Below are positions 1 through 10,639 of a stretch of 64,000 nucleotides of DNA, piece after piece. Position 1 is the first letter of the stretch. The number at the start of each line of letters is the position of its first letter. The notes under the pieces were generated by a model that worked only from the letters and a program-made list of their open reading frames with translations, did not search any database and was not told the origin of the DNA. Origin of the DNA: Sarcocystis neurona (taxonomy: Eukaryota; Apicomplexa; Conoidasida; Eucoccidiorida; Sarcocystidae); the NCBI GenBank assembly GCA_000727475.1, contig KL647311.1, forward strand, positions 1,075,903 through 1,139,902, in the 5' to 3' direction. Position numbers and translations under genes: made by a program.

Positions 1-1195
1 GTACATATGTATAGGCACATATATACTATATATATATATATATATATATGTCCAGACACGTACGCACGTATATACGTATGGGGAGTGTTCACGTGGATGT
101 GCACCTGCTGTGGTTGGGCTGCTCGGCTGCTGGGCTGCTCGGCTGCTCTGTGCTTGCAGAGCGCTGCGACAGCTACAGTTGCTGCTGCTCCTTCTTCTGC
201 AGCCTTGGCGGCTACTGCTGCTGCTGCTGAGCGTAGGTGTATAGCGGCTGCTGCTTCTGTTGGCCTTGCTGCTTCTGCGTGTGTGTCTCTGGTGCTATCT
301 GCCGCTCCTCCTCCTGCTGTCCTTCCTTTTTCACATGTCGCCGTTGCCGGCGTCCCCTCTGCAGTTGCTGCCGTTGCTGTTTTTTCTGCTTCTGTAGTGA
401 ACCGCTGCTGCTGTCTGCTGCTGCTGCTACTGCAAGTGCGTGCACGCATGCGTGGCACCACCAGCAGCAGCAGTCGTGTCTTCTTGAGGCGAGACAAGAA
501 GTGCACAGCCTCATGGACGTGGAGCAGTAAAAATTCTGTCTGACACGTGAAGCACTACTACTAACCAACACACATAAATCTCCTTTTCACCGTATATATG
601 TGTGTGTTTTCCTTCCCAAGTCCTGTGCAGATAACGTTACGCAGACAAGTACACGAATACATATCCGCGTGTCACAGCATATAAGAGGGCTCCACACACA
701 CGTTTCTTCATGCAAGAACCACACAAAAGAAGACAAGAATACACGTACATATATCTGCACACACTTGTATACGTGTACAGAGGGATGTACATACACAGAA
801 TGCTTAGGAAGTCCTACAAAAAGTCAGACGCAGAGGGCTTCACAAACGCTACGCTCATCTATCTACCTAACTACTTATATCTGCTCCTCTCTCTATATAT
901 ACATATATATACATATATATATGTATACGTACATGTTCGCCTCGTTACAAACGTGTTAGCGAGTGGACGTCATTCTTGAGGAGATCCGCACGTGGCCACG
1001 GAAGAAAGGTTTCCTGTAAAGATGGATATAGACAGTGTGCGGGAAGGAGACGTATACGCAATACGACGTCAATAAATGTAAGTGCAGAGTAAACACGAAG
1101 AAGACCACACATATGTATTTATGGGTAGGAAGACCTATCTCATCTGGTTTGCCGAACAAAAAAGACATATGTGTATTTACTATGTGTGCGTGCAG
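1..1195. other. left edge: microsatellite and CTG-rich DNA, no gene assigned
   Basis: Bases 1-60 and 880-930 are (TA)n/ACATAT microsatellite. Bases 120-440 are rich in CTG on the plus strand and give open frames in several frames, as triplet arrays do. The peptides there are Cys/Leu/Ala-rich and show no domain. Nothing here is supported as a gene, although an unseen 5' exon of the plus-strand gene candidate at 1.2-1.8 kb could lie in it. Confidence 0.5.
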
Positions 1196-1326
1196 AAGTG
1201 AAAGACAGCCTCTTGTGGGCGTCGGTAATTCTCGAGTTGAGAGAAAACAACCGGCAGCCGCTGCAGGACACCAGCAAACGAACAGCGAGAGCAGGGGAGG
1301 GAGCAGCAGCAGGAGTAACAGCACAG
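1196..1326 (+). CDS. candidate internal exon, unknown protein
   Basis: Not recognised. The segment follows a TGTGTGCGTGCAG acceptor and ends at a CACAG|GTAGAA donor. In the chosen frame (phase 1 in, phase 0 out) it reads a non-repetitive peptide beginning EVKDSLLWASVILEL and continuing ENNRQPLQDTSKR before an Ala/Gly-rich end. The out-phase matches the in-phase of the better candidate exon at 1624, so the two may belong to one plus-strand gene. A second frame, Ser/Arg-rich, is also open here, which lowers certainty. Neither a start codon nor neighbouring exons were found. Confidence 0.3.
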
Positions 1327-1623
1327 GTAGAACCACCAGCAGGAGAAGACGTCAGGCAACGGCAGCAGCACACAGAAGCCAAGAGTAAAGGAGGTTCCCC
1401 CCGAAGGACAGAAAGAAGAAGTGGGAAGGGAAAACGCGGAGGAGAGGAAGATAAGGAAGAGAAACCAACACGGGGAAGAAGCAGCACCAGTGGCAGGTGT
1501 GGAGGACGAGGTTAGAACGCAGCAGCAGCGGCAGCACCCGCAACGGGAAACCGAAAGGCAAAAAGAGAACGGAAAACGAACGGCGACGCTTCGATAGTGA
1601 AAAGCGTCTGCGTTTTCTTGCAG

Positions 1624-1776
1624 GTCGTCCAGCCCTTCACGGACAAGAGCCCGTTGAAGAGAATTTCAACGGGCGGAAGAAGATGCCTCTCTGCAGACGC
1701 TGAGGAATTGGCCGCTTCATGCCATTTCTCTGTGTCCACAGGTCAAAAGTGGGAAGACCGTTTCTCCCTGGGAAAG
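1624..1776 (+). CDS. candidate internal exon, unknown protein (51 codons)
   Basis: This is the best-looking plus-strand exon of the left end. It has a strong acceptor (CTGCGTTTTCTTGCAG) and a donor GGAAAG|GTGACT, both in phase 0, and the next in-frame codon after the donor but one is a stop, as expected at an exon-intron boundary. The peptide is mixed in composition: it starts VVQPFTDKSPLKRISTGG, passes through SADAEELAASCHF and ends GQKWEDRFSLGK. No family is recognised. An ATG lies 27 bases upstream in the same frame, so a single-exon start is an alternative, but the polypyrimidine tract makes an internal exon more likely. The exon may follow 1196-1326; downstream partners are not identified. 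Confidence 0.4.
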
Positions 1777-2414
1777 GTGACTTGACGAATAAAACACTGC
1801 ACTATCTTGCGGAGACAGAGAAACAGAGCAGAACGACGGCAAGACACACGCTTTTAATAATATGTGTGCACGAGGCGGCAAGAAGATTCTACCTTCTGCG
1901 TCTCTTGTGTCGGAAGACTAGAAAAATTGACTTTCTGTGGAAGAGGTCGTCCGTCGCCGCGGTCGCTGCAACTACCGTTGCTGCGGCGGTGGCATGTAGT
2001 ACGGCAATGAGAAGACGAGAAGAGAAACGAACAGACCGCAGAGGGACTTCGAAGACCGAAGAGCGTTCACAGCAGCAGATCGCAGGAAGGGAGATCGAAA
2101 AATATTCAGAAGCAGTCCACAAAAACGGAGAAAAACTACACGGCCAAGACAGCAGTCTCTATCTCTTCTGCATGCAACAAACATTCACCACGTGCGAAGA
2201 TTTTCAGAAAAAAGTCTCGTGCAGCATGTGCACCGCCGGCACTTCATTTGTGTTCGCCGCACATCGCACGCCGAGATATACCTTCGCAAAGTATTTCTAT
2301 TGGAGTGTGCGTGGTATATCTAACATCAATATAAGTATGAAACCTGTATTAAACGTGAGTATATATAGATATACATACATATACATATATATATATGTAG
2401 AGAGGGAGAGTTAG
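1777..2414 (+). other. unassigned long open frame downstream of candidate exon
   Basis: A 231-codon plus-strand frame (1719-2414) stays open across GC-balanced, non-triplet sequence and then runs into TA microsatellite. It overlaps the end of the 1624-1776 exon in another frame. Its peptide has mixed composition (for example AETEKQSRTTARHTLL, then EERSQQQIAGREIEKY) but shows no motif, and its last 40 codons are microsatellite. It may be intron or a terminal exon of the same unidentified gene; the sequence alone does not decide. Confidence 0.2.
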
Positions 2415-3110
2415 GAGATATATTTACGCATAGGCATTCAAATGGAGGTACGCATACTCCATACCCTACTCTCATTATAGTATCTATCCGTGCTGCATGG
2501 AGAGAAAAAGATACATATAATCTCTGTATATATATATATATATATCTATGCCATATACGTATATATATAATACATCTACGCATAGGTGGTATTAATATGT
2601 GGATAGTGTATATAATACAAGTAAATATATGTCATGTTCCCATACTTTCTCTGTATACAATGAAAAGATATATGTACGCATAGGTATTCACCTGCGGGTA
2701 AGTGACACATGTGCAGATACTTTTGCATCCCAAGAAAACAAAAGTATTTGTATATGGGTGTGCAGCATGGTTTGTACAATATACGTAAATACATATGGAT
2801 GTAAGTAAACGATATATTTAGGTGTCCAAATGTGGTGTCCATAACATATATAACATCTTTAAATACTTCTAGAAATTCACTGCGTAGCGTATAGAATGTC
2901 TCTCAATATATTACATATCTCTACTCTATATCTCTACGTATATAACTAAACGATAAACCTGCGCATACGTATTCACACGTGGGTACACGTAGCGTATGAA
3001 ACATCTATAAATACTTTAACAATTCACATGGACACGCATATGTGTGTCTACGTGTAGTTAAATACTTCAGCACCTCCTACACGAGGATGCACGTACATAT
3101 TTGGAGAGTT
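2330..3110. repeat. diverged tandem copies of a GCATAGGTATTCAC-type unit
   Basis: Related segments recur at about 2425, 2580, 2675, 2820 and 2955. They share elements such as ACGCATAGG.ATTCA, a GTGGGTA or GCGGGTAAG element, and AACATCT.TAAATACTT followed by AATTCAC. Spacing is 100-160 bases, with (TA)n between copies. All frames are interrupted, so I see no coding potential. Confidence 0.45.
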
Positions 3111-5060
3111 ACGTGGGTATGCAGACGTACTTCTCTTTAACATAGGAGATAGGCAAAGTGACATCCCAGACCGGACTATCTTCGTGCCGAAGGAGGAGCA
3201 TACATCTGCAGATGCGCGTTGGCGTATGTGCACAGCAGTACGTACATGAATGTATAGACGTATGCACTTTGTGTGCGCATATACAAATTCTTCGACACAT
3301 TAGACGTGAAGAAGAGCGAATTAGTGCAATATTTGTCCATAGGTGTTCGTATGCTATAGGAAATACACATATATATTTGCCCATCGGCACAGATGGACGG
3401 CAAACCCAAACAGTAGAATGTACCGGTGTGTGTATCTCCAGCGAGGGCACGATGCACAAATATCCACTTGTATAGATTATGATACTTTTCGGATATTCCG
3501 CGGTGTAAGCACCAGCGGCCGAAGCGTATGTATATGTAGAGAGTTTCCGTAACCATACGTATAAGTATATATACAGGTATGCGCGCAAATGTAGTCTTGG
3601 TGTACGTGTATGCATACACACATACGGTTGATACAATGAGTGCACCCGAGTTTTAGCACCAGAGAGTAATAGTGCACGCGTACCTTATACATCTTTCTCC
3701 ACCCATCTATCTATTTAAACATGTACATGTACAAATATATATATATATATATATATATGTATGCGGAACTTTTCTTTGTGTATATGTGCCAACACCCACG
3801 TAAGTGTGATACCGTCAGCGTACCGCGGTGTAAGCACCACACTGAAGCACACGTAGATCTTCCCTATCCATCTATTTATATGACTACCTACTTATACATA
3901 TATAGAGAGGTAAGAATGTTTTTGTGTATCTGCTTGAATGTACAAAGATCGCTGCTTCAGAAAACGCTACAGATACACATACGAACGAGCACAGATTTGC
4001 TCCCATAAATGTCACTAGTGCAGAGAACGGTACAGGCATATATACGGAAATGAGTAAACCCTTGCTTCCGTGTATGTATATGTGTATACGTAATATATAC
4101 AGTTACATACGCAAAGGGAGAACACGTTTGCCTCTCTCTATATCTCACTACAGGCTGCAAGAATATACTCGGACACATCGAAAGGGAAACGCACCGCTGT
4201 GTGTGTCCACAGCCTGAGTGCGTCACAGTGTGAACAGGCAGCATAGTAAGATAGGCAGTTGCTGCATACAAAGCTGCATGGCTACGCATGCGTTCAGAGG
4301 CGGCAACAGCGGAGGGTTGTTATATGCAACTCTAAACCGGCACATCTATTGGTATATGTAAATCAACGCCTACTCATTTCGGTGACACCTAGAGAGTGAG
4401 AGAGAGAGTGAGAAGGTGGGAGAGAGACAAAATGGCAAACTTGTGAATGCCCTCTGGGATATATAAATATATGTACTGCTACGTGTTGAATATATGCTGT
4501 CGAAATGACAGGTAGAGCCTGCACTACCTTTGAGCTTGAATGAAAACGACTGCAGTGTAGAGCTAGAGGCACAGAATTACACAGGTGCGTCACATGCCTT
4601 ACTGTCCATCCGGTGGCGTTGTATCTTACCTGTTCGATCTTGAAGTAAGTATGCATGTTTGTAGCATTTCTTTTCAAAAGGCTTTAAACGGGAACTTTTA
4701 GCCTTGTCAATATCTGACAGTAGTCCTCTAGAAATTCCGGCAGAGAATACCAGGGAAATGCAGTTTGTGTACAGGAAACCGAAAATTTTGACGAAACGAG
4801 TAACAGGTTCTGCAGACTCTTCATTAGGATTATTTTTTCTGTGGAGTTGAAATAACGGAGCGGCTAACAACCTCCATCGCACTTAGTTCTCCCTTGTGGT
4901 TCCCATCGCACGTGGAGAAGTAGAAATGTTAACTAGAAGCACCTGAAAATTTCGTCACGTATACGCGTACATATCCTCCGCTTTAACTTATCTGTCTCTC
5001 TCTACCTGCTTCCGTACAGTCAGTGACTAGTGTGTGTATATAAACAACTTTTGGAAACTG
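3110..5060. other. no gene supported; microsatellite-rich DNA
   Basis: The stretch mixes ACATAT microsatellite (3720-3760, 4440-4480) with unique DNA. Open frames such as 3109-3645 (minus) are rich in Tyr, Ile, Thr and His as expected of translated TA/CA repeats. One minus-strand frame of 101 codons (4577-4882) has ordinary composition (it contains AEPVTRFVKIFGFLYTN) and could be a real exon, but no clear splice pair or family was seen. Confidence 0.35.
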
Positions 5061-5179
5061 TATGGATACGGAAATATTCAAACACGAATGTCTATTTGTG
5101 TACGTGTGTGACTACGTGAGTACTACCTGTATGGATCCATCTGCCTATTTGTACTGCTGCGTACCCACGTGCTTGTATT

Positions 5180-5290
5180 TGTCCCTAGGCGTTTCTCTGC
5201 AAGTATCAACCTTGTCGTGGATGTCTGTTATATTTGTCACTAGACAGTTCTCTGCAAAAATCAACCTTGTCGCGGATATCTGTTATAGCC
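5180..5290. repeat. 55-bp tandem duplication (two copies)
   Basis: Two adjacent copies begin at about 5180 and 5235. Both contain TTCTCTGCAA, ATCAACCTTGTCG and GATATCTGTTATA-like blocks, with about 85 percent identity by eye. The plus frame 5062-5505 runs through both copies. Because 55 is not a multiple of 3, the copies are read in different frames, which argues against a conserved protein repeat. Confidence 0.7.
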
Positions 5291-5936
5291 AGCATATGTG
5301 TGGTGTAGAAGCAGCTCTTCTAGAAGCTATGCCACCACGTGGTCGATGCTCCTACAGAGTTCATTTTCCACTTTTTATCCGAAAGGTGGTTGGGCAAGCA
5401 GTGTGTTTGTTAGTCACTACCACGCACACAAGACGACAAATTACTAGCCCCGTTTGTGTCAATACAAGGCAAGCCTCTCAATGCACAACAAAACAGTCAA
5501 AGTGAAGCAGTCCACTTTTGAAGCACGTAGAGATACGCACCGTCCTGCCATATCTTGTGTGGCGGATTTGCTGCCTTTTCTACTGTGATGTAACCATGGT
5601 AGATTTTTAGCTCATTGCCCACCCCGCTTTATCCGCAGCTCAATGGGTAGAGCATTGTTTACGCATACACGCGTGCGTAGATAGATAGGCAGGCACGACA
5701 TTCTAAATAGAAGTGTATTCATTAGGAGAGACAGAGAGAGCGCAGATGCTCGTGTTTCACGTGTAGGACATCGCAACGATACACATATGTGTGGGTGCAT
5801 GTGTAAAATAGATGAAACGCCTCGAATTCTTCGTGAGCGGCTCTACTCGTTCCCTTGGAGAATTGCACTTTGTACGGGCAGGTCGGACCCTTGACGAGCC
5901 GCGCACACACGCACTTGCAGGGGGCCTCGCTCTTAC

Positions 5937-5984
5937 CCTCTCGCAATCACTCCGAAAGTTTTGCACACCTTCATTGAGAAAAAC
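5937..5984 (-). CDS. candidate 48-nt internal exon, minus strand
   Basis: A short segment lies between an acceptor (TTTGATGTATGCACAG) and a strong donor (GAGAGG|GTAAGA). In phase 0 it reads VFLNEGVQNFRSDCER, ordinary charged protein sequence, with no stop. It could follow the membrane-segment exon at 6422-6553 if that exon ends at its CAA|GTTTAT donor. In the alternative phase it reads FFSMKVCKTFGVIARG and would join the other donor of that exon (6414). A competing plus-strand frame (5812-6021) also looks protein-like and ends at a GTAAGT, so the strand is not certain. Confidence 0.35.
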
Positions 5985-6421
5985 CTGTGCATACATCAAA
6001 GAGATGCTTCCACACATACGCGTAAGTGTACATGTCGGTCTACACTGCTGCCGGTCTATGCAATCGCGGGGCATACAAGCCTGCTTACGTATTTCTTTGT
6101 ACACAGAAACTTCCCCACGTGTCCTCGTGTGTGCTTGCGGGGTTGGAATGAACATGCCTACCACGCACGAGGCCACAGACGCATCCAAACTCAACTACCT
6201 ATATAAAGAAGAATGTATACATACATATATATATATATATATCTTTACATGTGTACGTGAATACACACACGTAGATAAATATACATGTATATATATATAT
6301 CTGCATATCTATGTATCTATCTCTCTATATATACGTGTATATGGAGTACAAGCATATTCAAATGCAGTTCAAAGTACGGAGAAGACGAGGGAGACAGGTA
6401 CATACGTACATACGTATAAAC

Positions 6422-6553
6422 TTGCATGCGTAGATAACGAGTGAAAACGTATCTTCCAACTGCGTACAGAACTCCAGCCGCAAAAAACCATATAGAAAAT
6501 TGTGGAAGCCTGTATAAAGCGTGAACGTTGTACAGTTGTAGATGTTGTTTCAC
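6422..6553 (-). CDS. candidate exon with one transmembrane helix, minus strand
   Basis: After an acceptor-like CTATGTTGACATGCGGTACAG the minus strand reads VKQHLQLYNVHALYRLPQ, then a hydrophobic stretch FSIWFFAAGVLYAVGRYVF and a basic tail TRYLRMQ. This resembles a single-pass membrane anchor with positive residues on the trailing side. Such layouts are common in small mitochondrial inner-membrane subunits, but I recognise no family. Two donors are possible: CAA|GTTTAT (end at 6422) or TATAC|GTATGT (end at 6414). The preceding candidate exon at 7261-7361 ends in phase 0, which matches. Confidence 0.4.
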
Positions 6554-7260
6554 CTGTACCGCATGTCAACATAGGTATAAATGCACTTGCGTGAAACTTA
6601 GTGTGAAAAGCTTTCAAAAGCGACAAACACGAGGCTGCTCCGTACGCGAGCAAATGTTTCCACATTTAATTCCCTAATGACAGGCGCAAGTGTAGATACT
6701 CGAATTACGCGTGACGAGGCTCACACTCGATTTGTAGCAGTGCCCATGTTTTACAGTGACCGCGTACGCCAAATTTAGAAGCCCTCGCACACACAAGTTA
6801 CGTATACACATGTGCGTCCATATATGTTCATACGTGCGTACGTCTATATGTATACATATACGTATGTGTTTGGGGATACACGGTGTACATCTGAACGCAT
6901 ACACAGGTGTACATGTGTTCATCGTGCACACGTCAGTACACGGATGTAATTAAGAACAGTAACACGCGGATGAAATAATACTGTGTTAGGAGTCAAGTGA
7001 CAAACGCGTATCTAATTGACTGGCTTATATATAAAAGCACGCATTCGTCTACATAAATGGCTCGCAGGCAGGTCTATAAGCGTAAGTGCGCATTTCCACG
7101 TGCGGACAATATATACGTGTGTACAATTGGGTGCCCACATGCCTATGCCTCTTGCGCACACAGCCATTCTATAATGTACATAAGTGTACAAAGAGTGCTG
7201 TACTACCCCGCGTCGTAGTTATCTGTACGCAGCACAAACTATACGTACGTGTATTGATAC

Positions 7261-7361
7261 CTGTGGAGAATACACGAATGCGCCTTGGCAGGCACCGCAG
7301 GAACGGTGGTGCTTCCCTTCGCACGTGGAGGCGTCAAAGCCAGAGGCGCACGCAGACGTGT
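7261..7361 (-). CDS. candidate Cys-rich exon upstream of the membrane-segment exon
   Basis: Bounded by a very good acceptor (AAATCTCTTTTGACAG) and a donor CCACAG|GTATCA. In phase 1 it reads TSACASGFDASTCEGK, then HHRSCGACQGAFVYSPQ, with five cysteines in 33 residues. It leaves in phase 0, fitting the acceptor of the exon at 6553. A second frame (phase 0 in) is also open but would hit a stop at once in the next exon. No zinc-binding family is identified. Confidence 0.35.
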
Positions 7362-7545
7362 CTGTCAAAAGAGATTTGCCTGTTTTTTTATAGATACAAA
7401 TAGATGAACGTTTGTGTAGCCATACGTGCACGCCTTCACTGTATATATCTGGCTGCGCCTACAAAGATAAATTCGTCTCTGTAAGAGTGTCTTCACGCAC
7501 TTAAAGGCCACTGCGAAGAAGCCACTTGGGCTGTTATTTTCTCAC

Positions 7546-7658
7546 ACGATTCGTCTAGAAAAACCAAGTGGTTCGTCGTCTCCCGGTATGCAGTCGAGCT
7601 GCAGTTCCTTTCCCTGTTTTGACTCTTCCGAATTATCTGCGGCTTTGCGCGCAGCCAT
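7546..7658 (-). CDS. candidate first exon of the small minus-strand gene
   Basis: An ATG in good context (GGCATGG) opens a hydrophilic frame MAARKAADNSEESKQGKEL, then DCIPGDDEPLGFSRRI, and meets a GTGTGAGA donor-like site just before its in-frame TGA. It lies 185 bases upstream of the Cys-rich candidate exon on the same strand. The phase (2 at GT|GTGAGA) does not match that exon directly, so either another donor is used or a further small exon lies between. The plus strand also has a 48-codon frame here (start at 7586), which weakens the call. Confidence 0.3.
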
Positions 7659-7984
7659 GCCTACACTAACGCCCGCCCCTGTGGATAGCAGTGCGGCAGA
7701 ATCTGCGTTGTGGAGGGGAGACTGCTCTGAGTGAATTTCTCTCTCTCTCTATATATATATATACATATATTGCGGCGTTGAGAAACGACTGTACCAAGAG
7801 AGGACGGTCCTCCTACGCAGTTTACCGAGCACGCAGGAGCACTCTTAAGCCTCCACCCAGCAGCGCGTGCCTCCGCATGCCTGGGACGTGCATGTGCGTA
7901 TTTGCACGTGTTTGTGTGTCCGTATGTATTCACCCCTGTGTGCCTGTATATACAGGTGTGTATATATATATATGTATGCGTGAA

Positions 7985-8160
7985 CTTGTGTGTGTGTGTG
8001 TGTACGTGTTTATGTGTATATACAAAGTTACATATGCATACAAGTGTACCTACACGTGTATGTGTATATATATATATATATGTATACATATAGAGAGAGA
8101 GGGACAGAGAGAAATGTGTGTGTGTGTGTGTGTGCGTGTGTGTGTGTGTGTGTGGGTGTG
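7985..8160. repeat. (TG)n and (TA)n microsatellites
   Basis: Two (TG)n runs (about 7988-8004 and 8114-8162) flank ACATAT and (TA)n tracts. Frames crossing them read Val-Cys or Tyr-Ile alternations and are not genes. Confidence 0.85.
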
Positions 8161-8286
8161 TGCGTCAAAGGGTCCTTCCTCCGGGGGCACCGCTCAGTAC
8201 TACAGTCGTCCTGCGCGTACAGCTCCTAGGTGCTGCAACAGCGCCGGTCAGTACGGCACACGAGAGTGTGCACTGTGTCGCTGCAG

Positions 8287-8464
8287 AGAGTAGGACGCGC
8301 TGGAGAATTGCATGTGTGTGGATTGCCGTCCGTGTGTGTAGACGCCTGGTGCACCCGTTCCACAGCGCGTGTGCGGGGGCTGCTTCAAGGGCGTGCAGGA
8401 CCAGCAACGCTGGCTGCCAGCGCGCACGTCGAGTACACGAAGCATGAAGTGCTGGCAGCGTTTG
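8287..8464 (+). CDS. weak candidate exon, plus strand
   Basis: A plus-strand frame after TGTCGCTGCAG runs without stop to a GCGTTTG|GTAAAT donor. It reads RVGRAGELHVCGLPS, later AASAHVEYTKHEVLAAF. No family is recognised. Other frames on both strands are open over most of this interval, so the call rests mainly on the donor and the more natural composition of this frame. Confidence 0.2.
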
Positions 8465-9064
8465 GTAAATCTTTCCTGCACGAAACTCTGGACCCTGGCT
8501 AAGGGGCTTGCCCGGGTGCTACCGTCGTATCTATGCGCACGAGTTTGGTACTGCACATGCTGCACAACACATGTAAGATGCCTCGGCTTCTGCTCCCCTG
8601 TAGAGCCATGAGCGTGTTGGTGACTCAATATGTGCATCTCTCTGTAAACGCATTAGACACCTGTGTAGGCCTCTCGCTCTCTCTTTAGGATTTATACTGG
8701 TATCTCCCCGCACATACGTACACGTGGGCGCACCTCCTTTGTTAATTGCAAGGGAATGGGACTGCAACAAAGGCAACTTTTAGGATGGGTGGCGTTCGCC
8801 AACATCGTACACTACGGTCTGTGTAGGTCTCTCAACGATCTACGCGTGCCCGGCTGTGTATCGGTGCAGCAGCTGCGGCACCACGTCCTGTAACAAACAT
8901 CTTTCTGCACCCACCTGGGACGCAACATTCCTGCACGATGCTACGTCGCCACTTGCGCATGCGGTTAAATCCGCACATGTTAAAAGAGGCAACACTCTAC
9001 CAGGATACAAACACGTGAATTACCTAGTTCCTTTGTTTTCAACAGAAACAGTTCCTTGTCACGT
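8465..9064. other. no gene supported
   Basis: Unique DNA without simple repeats. Frames on both strands are open for 80-130 codons (for example plus 8856-9251), but none shows a motif or a matched acceptor-donor pair that I trust. Confidence 0.3.
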
Positions 9065-9188
9065 CTACAGACGCTCGGCCTGCGCCCGCGTCGTCACTGT
9101 CTGCACGTCTGCGCGCGCCACAACAAGCGAGATGTCACTTCCATCACCTACCGAAGAGCGCAACTTACGCCCCCCGCAGGAGTCGTTT
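9065..9188 (-). CDS. candidate last exon of the Ala-rich protein gene
   Basis: Minus strand, after a CGGCTGGCAG acceptor, in the phase required by the donor at 10190. It reads NDSCGGRKLRSSVGDG, then SDISLVVARADVQTVTTR, and ends AQAERL followed by TAG. The composition is that of an ordinary soluble protein. Joined to the upstream exon it gives a 190-residue product. A GTAAGT inside it (GGC|GTAAGT) could instead act as a donor, so the end of the gene is not certain. Confidence 0.35.
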
Positions 9189-10189
9189 CTGCCAGCCGCA
9201 TCAGCGACACGCACAGAGCAAGCGCCTTTCGAAGAACACAGGCGAAGGTAAAGCGTCGCCTCGTGCAGCAGCACCGCTTCACACATGGGCGCAGGCAGTA
9301 ATAAACTCGTCAATGTGGGTCGCAGACACACAGCTACTAAGAAGTGAACAAAGTACAGGAAAAAGAGGCACACATGAGAAAGCACCTGCAGTCCTTAGTC
9401 CCTGCAGCGAGCTGTTGCCTCACGCGGAGACTGCAGGCGCGTGCATGCGTCGCATGACAAGTGCCTTCTCGCGTGTGCCTGGGGCCACTACGGCGGTTTC
9501 CTACGCGGGAAACATGAGGAACTGAAGTGCTCTTGGCTGAATCCACGGCGGCAGAAGCAGCCGCCGCCCGCTGCTGTGCCGCGGCTACTCCTGCAGCTTC
9601 ACACCAAGCAGCAGAGGTGGCTATATACTTGCGTACCCACTCTTATCGCTTCTCTGGACCACACACGCGCGCACCACCATCTCTATCTTTCCATCCGGTA
9701 TATACGCGCGTGCGTCCGTCCTTCTCGTTACCGTCCGACCTCGCTGCGGCTCCTTTTCTCTTTATTACGTGCAAACCCCTCTTAACAGTCGTTTTGTCTC
9801 ATTCGACTACTTGCACGGCCTTTTCCGAATGTTGTGCATGCATGCGCCCTTCCTTCCTTTCTCTCTCCCCGCACACGCATGCACTCCTCTCCCCCTCCTT
9901 CATCCGCCTGGCTACGTCGGGTTGTACGTGAGTCGCCTCTGTGTGATAAGAGAGGCATCCTGCGCCTCCACGTGTCACCCACACATAAGCACACGTACAC
10001 GTGAGACGATTATTTGAGTCCTAAACGGCTTTCCACTCATGAAGTCTGCAGGCGCCTCGTTCTACTGCACCTGTATCTCGAAGAGTCACTGTATCGTCGT
10101 CTCTCTTGCGAAGTGGCGTGCTGCTGCAGCAACTCCGGTGGATGCTGGCGTGTAGTTCTGTTCTTTTCGTTTCACTGTAGGCTATTCAC
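9189..10189. other. putative intron of the Ala-rich gene, or intergenic
   Basis: The interval holds mixed unique sequence with a CT-rich part around 9700-9920 (plus strand). Two plus-strand frames (9441-9785 and 9527-9931) overlap and look Ser/Leu/His-rich. No function is seen. Confidence 0.3.
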
Positions 10190-10638
10190 GCGCTTCTGTG
10201 GGCATTCCCTTCCTTCGCTGCGCTTTCTTCTGTTGCTCCTGCTCCAGGAGCTGCCGGTGCTGCTGGCGCCTCCTTTTCTGCTTCTTCTGTCACTGCTTCT
10301 GCTGCCGGTGCTGCTGCCGCTCCACCCACGGGCCAGGCCGGTGCTGCTGCTGCGGGCACTCCTCCGGTGACGGGGACGCCAACGCACAGCGGTTCAAGAA
10401 AAAACGGTTTTGGGAACCCTGCGGGTGACCCCTCATCCGGTGCACCCGTGGTGACCGTTGCTGATGTCCTACGGCGACGATCTGCTGAGGAATAATACCG
10501 AGGAGCCGGCGCCTTCGGGTTCAGCTTCGGATCAAATACCACCCCATGATAGTCGCGAAGGTAAGCCATTACATGCGCCTGCAGCTGCCTGTCTGTAACC
10601 GCTTTGTTCACTTCGTCCATAATATCCTCGCGTGTCAT
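10190..10638 (-). CDS. Ala-rich hypothetical protein, first exon
   Basis: Not recognised by family. The frame starts at an ATG preceded by GAG, with an in-frame TAA 24 bases further upstream, so 10638 is the natural start. The first 45 residues look folded and helical (MTREDIMDEVNKAVTDRQL, then AHVMAYLRDYHGVVFDPK). Next come a basic stretch (SADRRRRTS) and a long Ala/Pro/Glu-rich tail. Read straight through it ends at TGA 10186 (150 residues). However, that TGA is created by a donor-like GC|GTGAAT, so splicing to the exon at 9065-9188 is plausible. The antisense plus-strand frames here are Cys/Leu-rich and rejected. It sits alone between microsatellite blocks. Confidence 0.6.
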
Positions 10639-10639
10639 C

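Noticed and set aside
5622..5690. tRNA-like D-arm sequence (CAGCTCAATGGGTAGAGCATTG)
   Set aside because: The D-arm and its spacing look right, but no anticodon arm, T-arm (GTTCGANTC) or matching acceptor stem follows within 60 bases.
5812..6021. Plus-strand exon ending CATACGC|GTAAGT
   Set aside because: Protein-like and with a perfect donor, but it competes with the minus exon 5937-5984, which has both acceptor and donor; kept only as an alternative.
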